From assembly GCA_000727475.1 (NCBI GenBank), contig KL647289.1, positions 2,002,798 through 2,066,797 of the forward strand: 64,000 bases of DNA. Direction: 5' to 3'. Both the position numbers and the translations under genes were made by a program. Shown piece after piece: positions 13,701 to 26,000 of the stretch. The stretch is from Sarcocystis neurona (taxonomy: Eukaryota > Apicomplexa > Conoidasida > Eucoccidiorida > Sarcocystidae). The notes beneath the pieces were generated by a model, which saw nothing but the letters and a program-made list of their open reading frames with translations, was not told the DNA's origin and searched no databases. The first letter of the stretch is position 1. The number at the start of each line of letters is the position of its first letter.

Positions 13701-16700
13701 GCGCTAAGTGAAGCGTCGTTTCCCAGCCGCTGTCGGTGTTGCGTCTTGACGTGCCGCCCTGCTCTTGTTGCCTGCCCTACTGCTGCTGTAGCTTGAGCGC
13801 TACTGCGGTATGAACACTGCTGCGGTTGTCGCAAGTGCTGCAGCCGCTGCAGCGGCAGGCCACTGGTGCGCGACGTGCGGCTGTAGGTCGGATCTCTGCT
13901 GCTGCTGTTGCATTCTGGCGTTGCGCAGTCCTTGCTGCTGGTGCATCGTGTGGGGTGCTGCTGCAGATTCGGTTCGAGCGCCTTGAGACGGAGGAACTGC
14001 TGGCGCAGATGGCGAAGGAGGAGCTGGCGTACCGCGCGTCAGTAGGTCGATACTCGGGGAAATTTCAGGCAGTCACGCACTTCTTCGGCTACCAGGGTCG
14101 CTCATCCATGCCTTCTCAGTTTGACGCCAATCTCGCCTACGCCTACGGGTAAGGAAAACTGCTTCACTGCGTCCTTCTGCAGGCCTTCCTACTCGTCTTT
14201 GTCTCTTCAGACAAATCATTGGGGGTCGTTTGGGTTGCGTACACACCTGTCTGGATACAGGTCATTGGGAAGTACCACGGTTGTCTGTATTTAAGGGACA
14301 AAGAGATAGAAACACATACGCAGGACACCACTTGTCGGGGGAAAGAGAGCGAGACAGGACGACGCGAACCACGCATGTTCGCGGAAAGAAGAAAGACACC
14401 AGGTGGGTGGGGGGACACACAGAGACAGGGAGACGCTGCTGAGGTCGCAAAAAGTGTGGCGGAAGGGGAGCGAACACGCGGGGAGACGCGTAACGCAGGA
14501 AAGCGCGTCTGTGCTGCAAGCCTGCATTTGGACGAGTGGGTTGCTGGGACCAACTCGGACGAGGCGAGCGCCACTGAAGCAAGCAACCTGTTGCGGGAAA
14601 GAAGTAAGGATGTAAAAAAACGGCAACAGCTGTCCTGACAGGGGGCGGGCGCTTGAGAGGAGAACAAGAGGCCGCGTGTTCCACCACTGCATTACTGAGG
14701 ATATATGCGTACGCGCGCGTTCGTCTATCCTGCGGAAGAACTGCGCGTGCTTCTCGTGGCGTGCTGATTTTGATGCGTCGGCAGGAAGGAGGCCCGCAGA
14801 TGTACGCTCTTCATCACGACGAAGTGGTGTACATAGAGGGTCTCTTTGTGACAGCGGTCTTGCAGTGATGTGGCAGCGGCGGGAGTCGTCAGGAGCGGCC
14901 TGCGGCGCGGCTCGCATACACGTGCCTAACACGATGTGATTTCTTTTTCATCGGTACAGGATCAGACGGCTTGCAGTGACGCGCCGCGTCGTGGAGCGAT
15001 TCCTGTGTGCTTCTTCTGCGCCGCTTTGTAGCTCTGTCGCTGGCTTCTGCTGCTTGACAAGGTGTGCGTTTTCTTCCGGGCTCCGCTGTAGGATGGTGCT
15101 GCTGCTTCTGCTGCTGGTGGGCGTAACCGCGCGATTCGTCGTCCCTGTTTCCCCCCCCCGCCCTTAACTCCCATGTTTTCCCTAACGTTTGTTTTGCCTG
15201 CCGTGTCTTCTGAACTCCCCTTACTTGCGTCCCCTCTGTCTGTCTTCGGTGCTCCGGGAAGCAAGTCCCGCTGACTTGCAGACAACACCATTGAGAATTT
15301 TCGCGGCGTGTGTTTCTCTTTCTAGTGTTCAGTTCGAGCACTACTGATTTCGCAGCTCGGGAAGCGTCTCCCGTCTTGCGGCTCCTTCCCTCTATTTCGT
15401 GTGTGGTGTGTCTGGGGCAGCTGCGGCGACTCGTTCTTCTTCCACAAAGACTTTCTCTTCGTCACGTCCCCTGTCTGCGTGCGAACTAAGCCGAGTCGGC
15501 AGCCGCAGCTGCTGTTAACGTGCACCGGTGGCCTCTTTTGCACATACTCCCTCCGCGTGGCTGCTGCAACTGCTCCTGCTTGTGCCGCCGCGCCGTTTGT
15601 TCTCTCTTTCGCGCAGGCATCTGGCAAGCATTCTGGTCGAGTCCGGCGTCACGGGGCACTGCTGCAGCATTCGAGGACTGTGCGGGCCGGTCTCTGAGTG
15701 GCACCTCGGCAGCGTGCCGTTTGTGAGTCTAATGCGGTTGGTGCCTACGCCGCAAGATAACCCTACGTTTGTGTGTCACAACCCGGAGGACGGAGAACAC
15801 TCCTTGAACAGCGCGGCAGACATTCGCCAGCAGCGGTCAGTCATGACCGACCTGCCCGTTATCCCCAGCGCTGAAGTCAACCTCGACGGCAAGGCGTACA
15901 GGTACACACATGCTCGGCAGTAATGGCTGCTACATTTATTGCATGCGTCCCCCTGTAGAGGACGCGTCACACAGCCCGAAGTGTGGCAGGCACGTCTGCG
16001 TCGTCCGCTTGCCGTTTCTCGTGTCTCGTCCCTCTCTGTGTCGTGCTTGGAGCATGCGTGTGCGGCAGAGCTCTCGCCACCGTCGAAGAGAGACGTATGC
16101 GTGTCCGCCTTTGCGCTGTCCCAGAGCAGCGAAAAAAAAGTCTGGCTTTTCTACAGTAGAAGCGCGCGCGTCCCAGCAGAACACCTGCGGGCAGTTCAAA
16201 AAAAGCGACAACAGCTGAGAAGATAGCAGATGGTTCCCGGCAGTAATCTAACCGTTTAATGAATTATTTACTTACACCGCTCGCGTAGCCACTGTCTTCT
16301 CTGCAGATGAACCACGTATGATTATATTGGTAGGCACATATACAAAGAGGCCAGTAGCTGAATACCCACACATAGAGATACACAGACGCGTATACCCATA
16401 TGTACACGTATATGTTGGAGCGGCCTCTATCATCCGTATATAGCGACGGCGTGGAGTACTTGCCTGTTTTGGGGGGCTCGCGCACGACGTTGACATTGTC
16501 ATGCTCAGGACGCGTGCGGCGTCGTTTGTTCCGAGTAAACGTCACGGAGAATTTCCAGTACTGTAGCCAAGGCGCGGGGTGTCGCCAGCAGGGTTGTGAG
16601 CGGCTTGTAGGTGACCCCGTGTGTCGGGATTCCCTTCTTGTCGCTTAACGAGGTATCCTCAGTCTCTGCGCTCGCAGTCGCCGTCCTTCCAGGCAGTGGG

Positions 16701-18073
16701 TTTGCCTAGTACATTGTTGTAGGCTGCTTCGGTGGTGCTGTGCCGAGTGCGCTGAAGTCAATGAAGCTGCGGGCCTGTCAACGGTGATAAAATGCGAATG
16801 CCCTGGGCATCGGAATCCCTGCTGATCTGCACCTTGCGGGAGGGATGGGGACCGCGTGGCGCTGAATCTGCTTGTCGGAAAAGTTGCTGAGTTTCCCTGG
16901 AGCTTTCTAACGCCGCAGTCCGTAAACGTGCTGTTTACGCTGAGCCGTGAAACTGTCATTGGAAGGGGACAGGGTAACAGGCAGCACACACAACAGTATC
17001 TGTTGCCGTGTCCAGCAGGATGTTTGGGGCATCTTGTTGACACAATGGCACAGTCGACTCAGACTCGACTCCTGAGATTGTATTTTTTTCTACAGGTGGA
17101 TGAAAACTGCTGCTGAGCAGTGGACTCTTGAGGACCGCTTCTGCAATCCGGGCCCTATACAGTTTAGCGGTAAGATCTCATTTAGTTTTCCTGTCCTGTC
17201 TGCGTGTTACGATCACGTACCTGCCACGCAGTGTTACTACGTAGCTATATCTCTTCCCGAGGGAGGTAGAATTTTACTGAGAACTACATGCATTTGTCTG
17301 CACGACTAGGACGTCCAGGTGAATAGGAGGTCAGGATGGGTTGTGTGTGGTAGTCAACTCCATGTGGATGTATCGATCGTAGATAGCGCGCCAACTGTGC
17401 GACGCTCGATTTTGCAGAGGATCCTAGTATCAAGCTTCTCTCTGACGTAGAGACCCGACACCTCTTATGCAAATCAGTGAAGGACACCAATATTTAGGGT
17501 ATCTTGCGAGCATTGTAAGAACTTCACTGCGACCAAAACACGCACGCACGACATTGGTGACGCACTCTACAGCGTTGTCGTTGGATGTTTCACACGCATC
17601 GTAAGAGGATCAACTCCCCCTCTGCTTCTTTCTTTGCACGCCGGTCATCTTTGATTGAGCTTTGCGAAGAGGAGAGGTTTCCTTCCTGCGAGTCGCGCTT
17701 CGACGGTAGTGCGCTCAATTCCGTCTGTTGACCGTTGACAGGGCCGGCGGCAAACTTCTTTAATCGCGAGTTGTTCGAGGAGCAGGCGGAGTACTTCGAC
17801 ATGGTGTGCCGCGTCGAGTGTTACACGAACATCTTGAAAAACACGTGCACCTTCGGGGTGTCCGAAAATTTTCTGAAAAATGCGTATGTCTCTTTAACTG
17901 GCCTGCTAATGCTGGCCTTCCACCCGGACGAGCTCACAACTCGACTGCCTGCTCTGTCTCTCTCTGAGGCAGAAGGGGGCAGTAGCAATAGCGGGGACCA
18001 GGCAGGCAGCACAGCTTATTCCATAACAAAAAGAACCTACAGCGAAGAAGGCACCCCCGCTACCACGTGGTAG
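1798..18073 (+). CDS. Pyrophosphate-type 6-phosphofructokinase, fused beta-alpha form (3' part, 10 exons)
   Basis: Phosphorylates fructose 6-phosphate, probably with pyrophosphate, in cytosolic glycolysis. Exons: 1798-1997, 4709-4861, 6390-7032, 8708-8868, 10695-10955, 12638-12781, 13967-14148, 15617-15901, 17096-17169, 17742-18073; all have AG/GT borders and compatible phases (810 residues plus stop). The first two exons finish a beta-type (catalytic) PFK domain, ending in the hallmark PGPIQFEG; its N-terminal part lies left of the window. The remaining eight exons encode a complete second, alpha-type domain: [37 protein letters not shown], and a second PGPIQF. In this domain the phosphoryl-binding and catalytic motifs are degenerate (see separate entries), so it is probably regulatory. 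The tail after NPGPIQFSG is acidic and Ser-rich and ends TTW. Tandem beta-alpha fusion is the known apicomplexan arrangement. Identity is very secure; donor preference (PPi against ATP) is inferred from family. Confidence 0.93.
2992..3345 (+). repeat. Diverged 190-bp tandem duplication
   Basis: The word TGTAGACAGAGAT occurs at 3021 and again at 3211, and the flanks correspond at the same offset: a CTCTTCTC block, a (TA)n block, GGATG, then ACACACACG and GCATGTGTG. Two diverged copies of about 190 bp lie head to tail inside an intron of the phosphofructokinase gene. No coding content was recognised. Confidence 0.6.
4561..4672 (+). repeat. GACGACGATGCATGC minisatellite
   Basis: Imperfect repeats built from GACGACG(A/G)TGCATGCG(A/G)TGGTGACGC fill about 110 bp just upstream of the acceptor at 4708. 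They include several TGCATGC cores, a motif bound by some apicomplexan AP2 factors. Its position inside an intron makes a regulatory role uncertain. Confidence 0.7.
4709..4861 (+). other. Phosphofructokinase exon closing the beta domain
   Basis: Acceptor gtgcag (4703-4708) and donor gtaagt (4862). The 51 codons contain [17 protein letters not shown], the C-terminal hallmark of a PFP beta-type domain, followed by a short linker with [10 protein letters not shown]. The same motif recurs as [17 protein letters not shown] in the exon at 17096-17169, which shows that the protein carries two complete tandem PFK domains. The preceding visible exon (1798-1997) supplies GYMSVVHNL and the GVPFTKMM motif typical of the beta family. 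Confidence 0.92.
6390..8868 (+). other. Alpha-type PFK domain with degenerate active site (two exons)
   Basis: Exon 6390-7032 reads [20 protein letters not shown] where catalytic domains have a Gly-Gly loop and GGHN. RQSPG is a hallmark of plant alpha subunits. The usual GGDDSN is replaced by [17 protein letters not shown]. After a phase-1 intron (7033-8707), exon 8708-8868 has [17 protein letters not shown] in place of the catalytic TIDGDL motif, so the proton-abstracting Asp is absent. Fructose 6-phosphate-binding [10 protein letters not shown] is retained. The domain is therefore expected to be structural or allosteric, as in the plant heteromeric enzyme. Confidence 0.85.
7911..7961 (+). 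repeat. (TA/TG)n microsatellite in PFK intron
   Basis: Alternating TA with TG interruptions. Similar tracts in the same gene lie at 3860-3890, 8935-8970, 9560-9690, 11632-11652, 11959-12012, 12983-13004 (CA) and 13205-13224. All are within introns; none touches an exon. Confidence 0.85.
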
Positions 18074-21000
18074 GCTGACCCCCAGAAAAGCGATTCGCCT
18101 TCGATGCTGCATGCTTCCTGTCGCGAAGCCTTCGACCTAGCACTGCGCGCTGTTGACGTCCTCAGCTGGCTCGGACAACTCCATGCGCTGCAGAGGAAGG
18201 GACTGTGATATATGCGAACTCGGCCGTGTCTATTGCGCCTGTTGTGATGAGACGTGCACCCGTACAGATGCATATACCGCAAAGTCAGTACGGATTCAAA
18301 TTCGCGTAGGAGAGACCCCCACATGATACGATGATTCGGGGGAGCGTCTCCGGGCTGCGCAGCTGGGCAGAGAACCCTGGTGTGATAGTACACGGTAGAA
18401 GTGAGTTCTTCCCTTCAAGGGCAATCTGCTGGTTTGTGGCACCGACGCGAGAAACAGACATTGTGAGAATACACAGAAGTGCATTTGTCATATCCACTTG
18501 CGTGCTTGTACAATCCGGGAGGATTACAATTGGATAGTTGCTGCGAGGTTATCGGGTGTCTTTTCCGCATGGTGCGGGACAAAGCCACGAAGGTTGGGAA
18601 AAAAGGACGACTTGAAACACTCAGTCGATGAAGCACCTGCCGGATTTGAGCTTTGTAAAGGTGCTAAGTTTCAGGTTGGAAAATCGTAGCAAAGCACTCA
18701 CACGGAAGGAGAAGATTTGTAGGGTCACAACTTCAGCAGCACCGGAGGACGGCTATGCACGAGCTACACAACGGAGGACAACTGTGTATGCGACAAAGTA
18801 ATGCATTCCCGCGAAATGCCAGGCGTACCTGATAGCGCTCACTCTGAGGCAACCGCGTCCGACACAGTCCGCAACGCCTCTAATGAGCTGTATTGCTTGT
18901 ACCTCTGTGCAGTGTGGTGAAGTCGTGTAGATGGCTATGACATAGGCAGATCCTACTCGAGGACGAAAGCTGCACACTCAATGAGAGATCCAACGGAAAG
19001 CACGAAAGCTTAGTACCTACGCTCGTGTTGAAGCGTATGAATCAATGCGAGATGACACGCATGTGAAGTGCACATGTTCACCTTTGTCCCCTCCGAGCAG
19101 ACAGGAGTACGCATGTATACATTAGGCGTGGATGTCGGCGTGCACATGCACGTGCCTGGCGCGGCACTGGCTGTGTATGTTGCTTGCTGCGGTGGCGGAC
19201 GCGGCACTCTGGAAGAGACTCGCCACGTTTTCGGTACGGCACCGGAGAAAAGTACTTTTAATGGGTTGTGTTAAATTCTAGCTTAGCTCACGCGATGGTC
19301 TCCTTGAGGTGGCTATGTGTAGTAGACGGACGCATAACGAGGAATGGACAGATTGTACGGTGTCAGACGCAGTTGCTTCGGGCGAGCCCTGTTAGTGTTG
19401 TTCCTGCATCGATCCCCAGTTGTCAGCACACAACAAATGTCTTAAACAGGTAATTACGTGTGTATAGCGTTTTCGATGAGGGGCAGGATGCCTGACGTGG
19501 GCCGCTGCCAGTCGTCGTATGTTTTATGTTACATAGAAGTGCTGGAGGGGCTGAGGGCGTTCTCATTGGGCAGCAGATGTGAGGAGGCGCAGAAGCTTGT
19601 GCACGCGTTTGTGAGTATAAACTTCAATAGAGCAAAAAGCTCCAGCAAATATGTTGCGAAAAACTAAATTCTTAATACGCTTGTGAGTACATAAAATGAA
19701 TAACCGGCGTATGAATGCACGCTCGAGTGGATCTGAGTCTTTCCGTAGGCCGTGCTTGTCGCAGTGCGCAGAAACTGAAGAAGGAAAAGCTTGTTCGTTG
19801 ACAGCCGCCTGCCGCGTTTGGCTCAGCCTTTGTAGGGAAAACAAGACGCGCACGTAGGTGTTGCGGAGCTGGGCGCACTTGATTGGCGACCGCAGGAAAC
19901 ATATGCCATGAGAGCAGCCCTCTTTTCACCAAGGTCCCTGCCCTCGTTGGACGTTTTTTTTTTTTACCGCCAGAGATATCTAACAGCAATTTTCCTTGCA
20001 TACGACACGCTTTGGAAAGTGCGAGTCGCTCATCAAAACAGAAGACGTGCGGACTGCTGAAGTGGATTTTGTTTCGAAGGAACGTTCGTCTGTTGATGGG
20101 TGCACTTCGAAGTCAGCTGTAAACACGTCGTACGGTGAAAGCTTCACAATAGACTTGACTAGGTGGCACCTGAAGACGTTTGCCTTGCTCTCTGCGTATG
20201 TGATTGCACAGTCGTGCAAAGAATGCAAACTCGATGATTTGGCTCTGCCGCCCGCGGCCTTTTTTCTTCCTCATAATCAGTCGGGCCGTGGCAGAGGATT
20301 GTAATTTGTCGCTTCTTTTTTTTTATTAGACGTGGCACGCTTGCGACGCGGGCCCAGAGCAAGATTGACCCGTCTTTAGAGGGCGAAAACGCGGCTGTTG
20401 CGAATGCTTTGTGCTATCAGTCTCCCTCCGCGATTCCGACATGTGGTGCCGAATGCAAATCGGAGGCACGTGCGTTTCACAGCGACAGAAACGTCCTGCG
20501 ATTGTAGAGGTAGCGAACAGACGCATACCATATTAAGAAGGGTGCACCTTGCATTTGTTTGAGTGTACACACACAGATCTGTCGAAACGCATATACACAC
20601 ATATCCACAGACGCGAATTTTCACGAACTCCTTTTTTCCACCAGTCAGGAAAGGCGTCTGCAGCTGCAGCAGCAGGTCACAGACCAAAACTGCTCTCAGC
20701 GCAGAACTCCTGAAACACCTTTGAAATTCTGCACTGCTATTTGATCGACCGTCATTCAACTCGAATCCGAATCAAAATGTTGTTCAGCTGGTAAAGGACC
20801 AATTTATGAAACAGCAGCAGCTTACGGTAATGGAGATAGGGGAAACACGTTGTGCGACCGGGAAACAGAACGACTACAGGCATCACTAATATCTGGTAAG
20901 CACAACAACAACAACAACAATTGATGGTCGACATTCAAATCTCGCCTGTTTTGCGGTCGAGGAAGCGAGACAAGCTGAGAAGACGCTTTGTTCAAACGAA

Positions 21001-22747
21001 GCGCGGGCACTTGCATGATTTGACTGTTAGCTGCGCAGTTACACGGAGAGTCTTTGCTGAAGCATCTATTCTTGTGAAACGTGAACCGGCACTTCGCACA
21101 CTTTTCCTTCATTGAAAAAGTCCTGCCTAATGTATTGCCAGCTCCGCCTCATAGTCACGTCCTCCACTACGTGTGACAAGATGCGCGGCTGTCCTCGAAA
21201 AGTGCTACGCGTACAAGTCGCCACGTCTCGCCCAGAAAGGACGGTCGTTTCTCGTGGAATTACATAAGGTATTACATAGTGGATCCGTAAAACTTGAAAG
21301 GACACAGCCCACACGGGTGTGCAAAAGTTGAAATCGCGTGTATCTCCCTTCAACAGAATGCTGTACGTGTGCACCCGCAAGCATTCAGATGTACTACGTA
21401 TTCACACTTCGCGTCCACCGGCTACAACAAAGGTAGCCGGCTCCACTTCGAAGGACAAGGGTGACCAAACCGTAACTCTCATAGTGTTTACGCGTCAGAT
21501 TTCTTCTCACACTTGGATGGCTTTTCTGTCCAAAACGCGTCGATGGAAAGATTTTCTAGAAAGTCAAACCACAAACGAATAAACTCTTTTGTCAGAAAAG
21601 ACGCATCCGAGACTGCTTAGGTAATATCTGTTAACTTAGGTGACTTCGTACTGGCAGTGCGTATTAGTCAATCACCGGGTGCTGAAGGGCTGTTTTTCGG
21701 GTGGTGTCTTTCTCAGCGCCCTGCTTCCAGTAACGCAGCTTCGAGGCTGAGGTTCGACACCGCTGGACCCCCCCCGGCATCTGTCAACGGAGCTACTGAC
21801 AGTCGTAGCGGGTAGCATTCCTTCGACGCTCTTTAGGTCCTCGAGGATGAACTTGCTCCACTCGGATTATGCCTTCAGGCACGTCGCAAGCAACTGTAAT
21901 ACGTTGCTATCTTCGCGCATGGGGTACGTTCTGCTGCTCTTCTGTCTCTTCCCTCTGGAGCGGTGCCGTTGTGAATCGCGAAAACACCACAGGAAAGAAA
22001 GCTTCAACCGTGTGGGCATCTCTCAGGAGCGACGCTGGTCGCGCCCTGCCTCTTGAAATTCGTCGAACGCACGCAGACTGCAGCCTCTAAGCATCCTTTA
22101 TATACAGCATCCGACATGATGAGCGGCGGTACGATTACCTTGCAGTCTCCCTCCTCGTACAGCGATTTGGCTGGCGACGCAGTGCTTTACCTCTTCCTCA
22201 CTTGACAAATAGATCCGCAGCAGCCCGCAGACATCAACTAGAGCAGAATAACCACGAACGTGTGTCGAAGTCGTGAGAAAAGGCCCCACGCTGTGCTTGC
22301 CTAAACACCTATGTTGGTTCGCTGTCAACACGGCAGTTCCTGCTCCTAAACTGAAGCCGGCGAGCGCACCGGCACACAAAGACTCAAAAGTTGTTTCATC
22401 ACATCACTTCGGTGAAGATCTTCGAAACACGTAGCCTCCTGGAGCGTCTCAATCACGCCTTGTCTCCATGTCCGGAAGGTACAGGCTGACAACACACAAT
22501 GGAATGATACGCAGGGGTGGCACTCAGGTGTCAATGTGTCACACAGTACGTCATACTGCAGGAACATCAATGTATATCCAGCATTAATTCTGTTACCTCA
22601 GACGTAGGAAACAAGGAATGCACTGTCATGCATGATTTGTTATACTCCATAGTGTACGGACTACGCAGTCTATATTACTAATTGAATGTGCTACTTCGGG
22701 TGGAGCTAGCGAGAAGCATATCATTTTATACGGTGTATCGGTGTTCC
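18074..22747. other. Intergenic region between converging genes
   Basis: Lies between the stop of the + strand phosphofructokinase and the stop of the - strand AP2 gene, so it holds both 3' untranslated regions. Short open frames occur, for example 19996-20304 (+, about 102 codons, TTG first codon, ending in RGRGL) and 21319-21582 (+). They show no recognisable family and no good splice context. I see no tRNA, rRNA or transposon here. Microsatellites, abundant to the left, are almost absent. Confidence 0.5.
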
Positions 22748-22959
22748 ACAAACTACATATCATAATGTAGAAGATTAAAGATACATTAGGGATCAAGCTG
22801 CTTATCTTAGCTTTAGAGAATACGGAGGTTATCATTATGCAGGAGGTGACCCGACAAACTACATATATTGTAGAAGGTACGTGATACATTAGGGATCAAC
22901 CCGTTCACCTTAGATGTACAGAATACGGAGTCTACCGTTATACATGAGGTGACCTCTTA
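22748..22959. repeat. 106-bp tandem duplication, two copies
   Basis: Copy 1 starts ACAAACTACATAT at 22748 and copy 2 at 22854. Shared blocks in order are TGTAGAAG, GATACATTAGGGATCAA, TTAG, AGAATACGGAG, ATTAT or GTTATAC, and GAGGTGACC. The copies differ by scattered substitutions and small indels. The sequence is AT-richer than its neighbours and lies about 60 bp downstream of the AP2 stop codon, so it may belong to that 3' UTR. Confidence 0.8.
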
Positions 22960-23020
22960 AACGGCACGCCGCCGACCGGCAGGCGACGCCACTCATACGT
23001 CATATTTGGAACGGTAGCCG

Positions 23021-26000
23021 CTACCTCCGCGCTGACACGCCATATCTTGCCACATATCCTAGAGTGCGTCCGTCTTTGCAGTATAGCTTTTCATCTGTCA
23101 ACAAACACGGAAGGGTGCCTATACGCTGTGACGCCCACTGCACGCATGCGTCGGTTAACTCGAAATGCGGAGACTTGGAACGGAGAGCTCGTCGCACACG
23201 TTCCACACGCGTAGATGCAGTGTAGCAGAGAGCGAACTTCTCTTCCTTACACATTATTTCTTCGTTGTCAGTATGCGTCTTGCTATTGGACGAAGCAATC
23301 TCACAGATGCATTCGGTGGCTCTTCCCACAGGCAGGCTTCCTTCACGAGCGACATCCGGGCTGTCCGGACAATCGTTGGTTCGCCCCTTTTCCAACTTTT
23401 GGACACGTCTGGCGATGTTGTTGTTCGCGAATATGTTTGCCCGACGGCTACTGCTGGAGTACGCTCTTTCTGGATGAGTCTGTTCGTTGTCCGGCTGGGT
23501 ACCATGTGCGTAGCTCAAAGTAGACTCTTGGTAGGCTTCACCGCAACGACTTTCGAAAGCACGCGTTCGCCGCCCGCTGAGCTTCTCTTCAGCTGCACAC
23601 CTGCGCTGTTCCACTTCCTCGACAGCGTGTCGCTGCGTCAGATGCCAGGACGACACAGCGGAGGTTACCGGAGAGTTGAAAAGACCATTCACGTCTTCAG
23701 CAGCGTCCTCCACTCTGGATGCTCTCCCATTGTCGCGGGCTAGCTCTCCCCGTTGAACGTCCTGCGACGAAGTCGCATCTTGTTCGTCCAAGTGTATGCT
23801 AGTGGCAAGCACTTCATTCCATCTCTGATACTTCCTTCTTTTGTAGGTGGGCCACATAGTGCGGCGTACTGCAGAGTGGTCGTTGATGCCATAATTGTCT
23901 CTCCCCGTGCACCTCTCCTGCCTTTGTTCTAGTTTAAGGTTGCCACTGTCGCATTTTGGCCCTGGACAGGTACCGCCCGTTGGGTCATCGTTGTCTGCCT
24001 GCCCTGGTCGGCATCCTCTTCCCGCATTTAACTGCTTCAAGCGACAAAGGTAGCGCATGATTTCTGCCGCACCTCCGCTGGTTGGCAACGCATTTGCAAG
24101 TATAGAATCTTCGAACACTTCGAGGTAGGCGCGGAATGTGCGAGAAACAGTGCGCGTAGCGGAAACGTCCTGAAGCGCAGTGCGTAACACCCGAATACCT
24201 TCGTTTTTGCAGAAGGCAATCTGAGAAGGCTGCATTCCGGCACGTGTCAGGGCTACCGGGCTACAGCTGCAGAACCGCAGCAAGTCCACTAGCATCAGAC
24301 ACAGCGCCTTCACCAACGGAGAAAGCTCAGACGACACCGTTTGCTTCGTCGTAAACTTTTCGTCACCGCTTTCTCTCTCTCTGCTCGCTTCCTCAAGAGC
24401 AGACTCTCCGCTTCCTCTGGAAAAAACTGACGACCCCGCCTCTGAATCCTGCAGTGTCACTTTTGCGTCCTCTACAACATCTAGCACCTGGCAGTTGATG
24501 TCTGCCCTCTCGATTTCCTGCAGAAGTGAGATGCGACCAACAGCGGAATCGCTAAGGCCGCTCGGTTGTTCTAGAGGAGCAGACGCACCGCTGTAATTAG
24601 ACGCAGTCGGACAGCCAAGGGTAGCCGTGGAAGTGAAGCCGTTGCTGAGAGATAAGGAGTGTAAAGGACTGTTTTCCAGGGCATCTTTACTGACTGCTCT
24701 TGTTCCTTCCGTGGCGGAATACGCAGCCGGCGACTTCACAGTGGCATCGGTGAGTTCGCGCTCGCGAACGGTCTGACTGCTGTCTGTGTTACTTCCAGGG
24801 GCTGAGCCATCTGCGACGGCGCAGGCGTGGTTCCGTCTTGGATCCGTCACGTCTTCACTTGACAGTGTCCCCTTCGGATCCAACAAATCTACCAAGCTCC
24901 GCCGACCGTTGGATGGGGTGGAGATCAAGCCCGTAGTCGCTGTTGCGCCGCCGTTGTCCACGTTTTCAGATGAACATGATACAGCTGATGCTGCGGAGAA
25001 TCTTCGGTTTTCTGCCGTGACGCACTGTGTCTTTCGTCGGCAACCATCTTCAAGTTGAGGCACGAGAAGGGCCTCTCCAGGAAAACTCTCTAACCCCCAG
25101 GGTTTTAAAGGATGCTTTTCAGGTAGGGTATTCTTGTTTGAATCACAGTCATCTGACGACTCTTTAGAGGCATGCGAATATTCTGGATTTTCACAATTCG
25201 TTTCACTCAACGAAGACACTCCTGCACTACAACTTCCTGCGCTGCTGGTCGTGCTGCTCCGGCGCCCACAGTAGTCGCCTGCAAGAAAGGAGTTATGTCG
25301 CTGTTGTTGCGGGCCTCTTTTGCTGCTTTGTCCTTGTCTGCGCGGACACTCTTTCCTTTGGAACGGTAGGTGCACCCTTGGAGATTTCGCAGTCGTGCGG
25401 TTGCTAAAGCTGATTGATCGAAGAACTGTAGCGCGGTTAGGGAGGCACCCATCTGTTGAACTGCAGATTTTTTCTCGATTCGCTGCTGTGAGAATAGCTG
25501 AAAGCGCTGAAGTTATTCCACCCTCAGTGCATCGTTTGTTATGGTTCGTGGCCTGTCCATCCACCTGCGTTGGGCGGTTCAGCACGGAAGCCCACAACTG
25601 CAGAGATCTCTCGGTACTGCACCTGCACCCGCTCTCTGACGTAAACGCGCCCGTTAACAGAAGTGCTGCTGCGGATTCATCAGACTGTAAGGCTGTCCGC
25701 CGTGCCATGATAGCTAGCCGTGCTGCCGTGTTGAGGGCACTGGCATCGCTGGAGCGTTCGCGCTCCATGATTTCACCACCTTCAAACATGTGCGTCACAC
25801 TTCGGCACGTCGGACCCGCCTCCATGCCGTCCGCCTTCACTGAGGCGTCCGCATTGTCAATCTCTGATCTGGCTGGTGTTCCTGATCCGTCAAGGGACCG
25901 GGTGTGTGTCAGGGTTGTTCCTGAAGCTGCTTCGTCGTGCGCAAGTGCGGGGATATCTGATTCACGTGGATGTCTATGTTTATTGGCTGCTGATGCTTGC

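Noticed and set aside
21700..21790. tRNA-like word GGTTCGACACC
   Set aside because: The flanking bases do not form a T-stem, acceptor stem or anticodon arm.
22600..22960. CRISPR array or organelle-derived insert
   Set aside because: There are only two diverged copies with no regular short repeat and spacer; the host is eukaryotic, and no organelle gene fragment was recognised.
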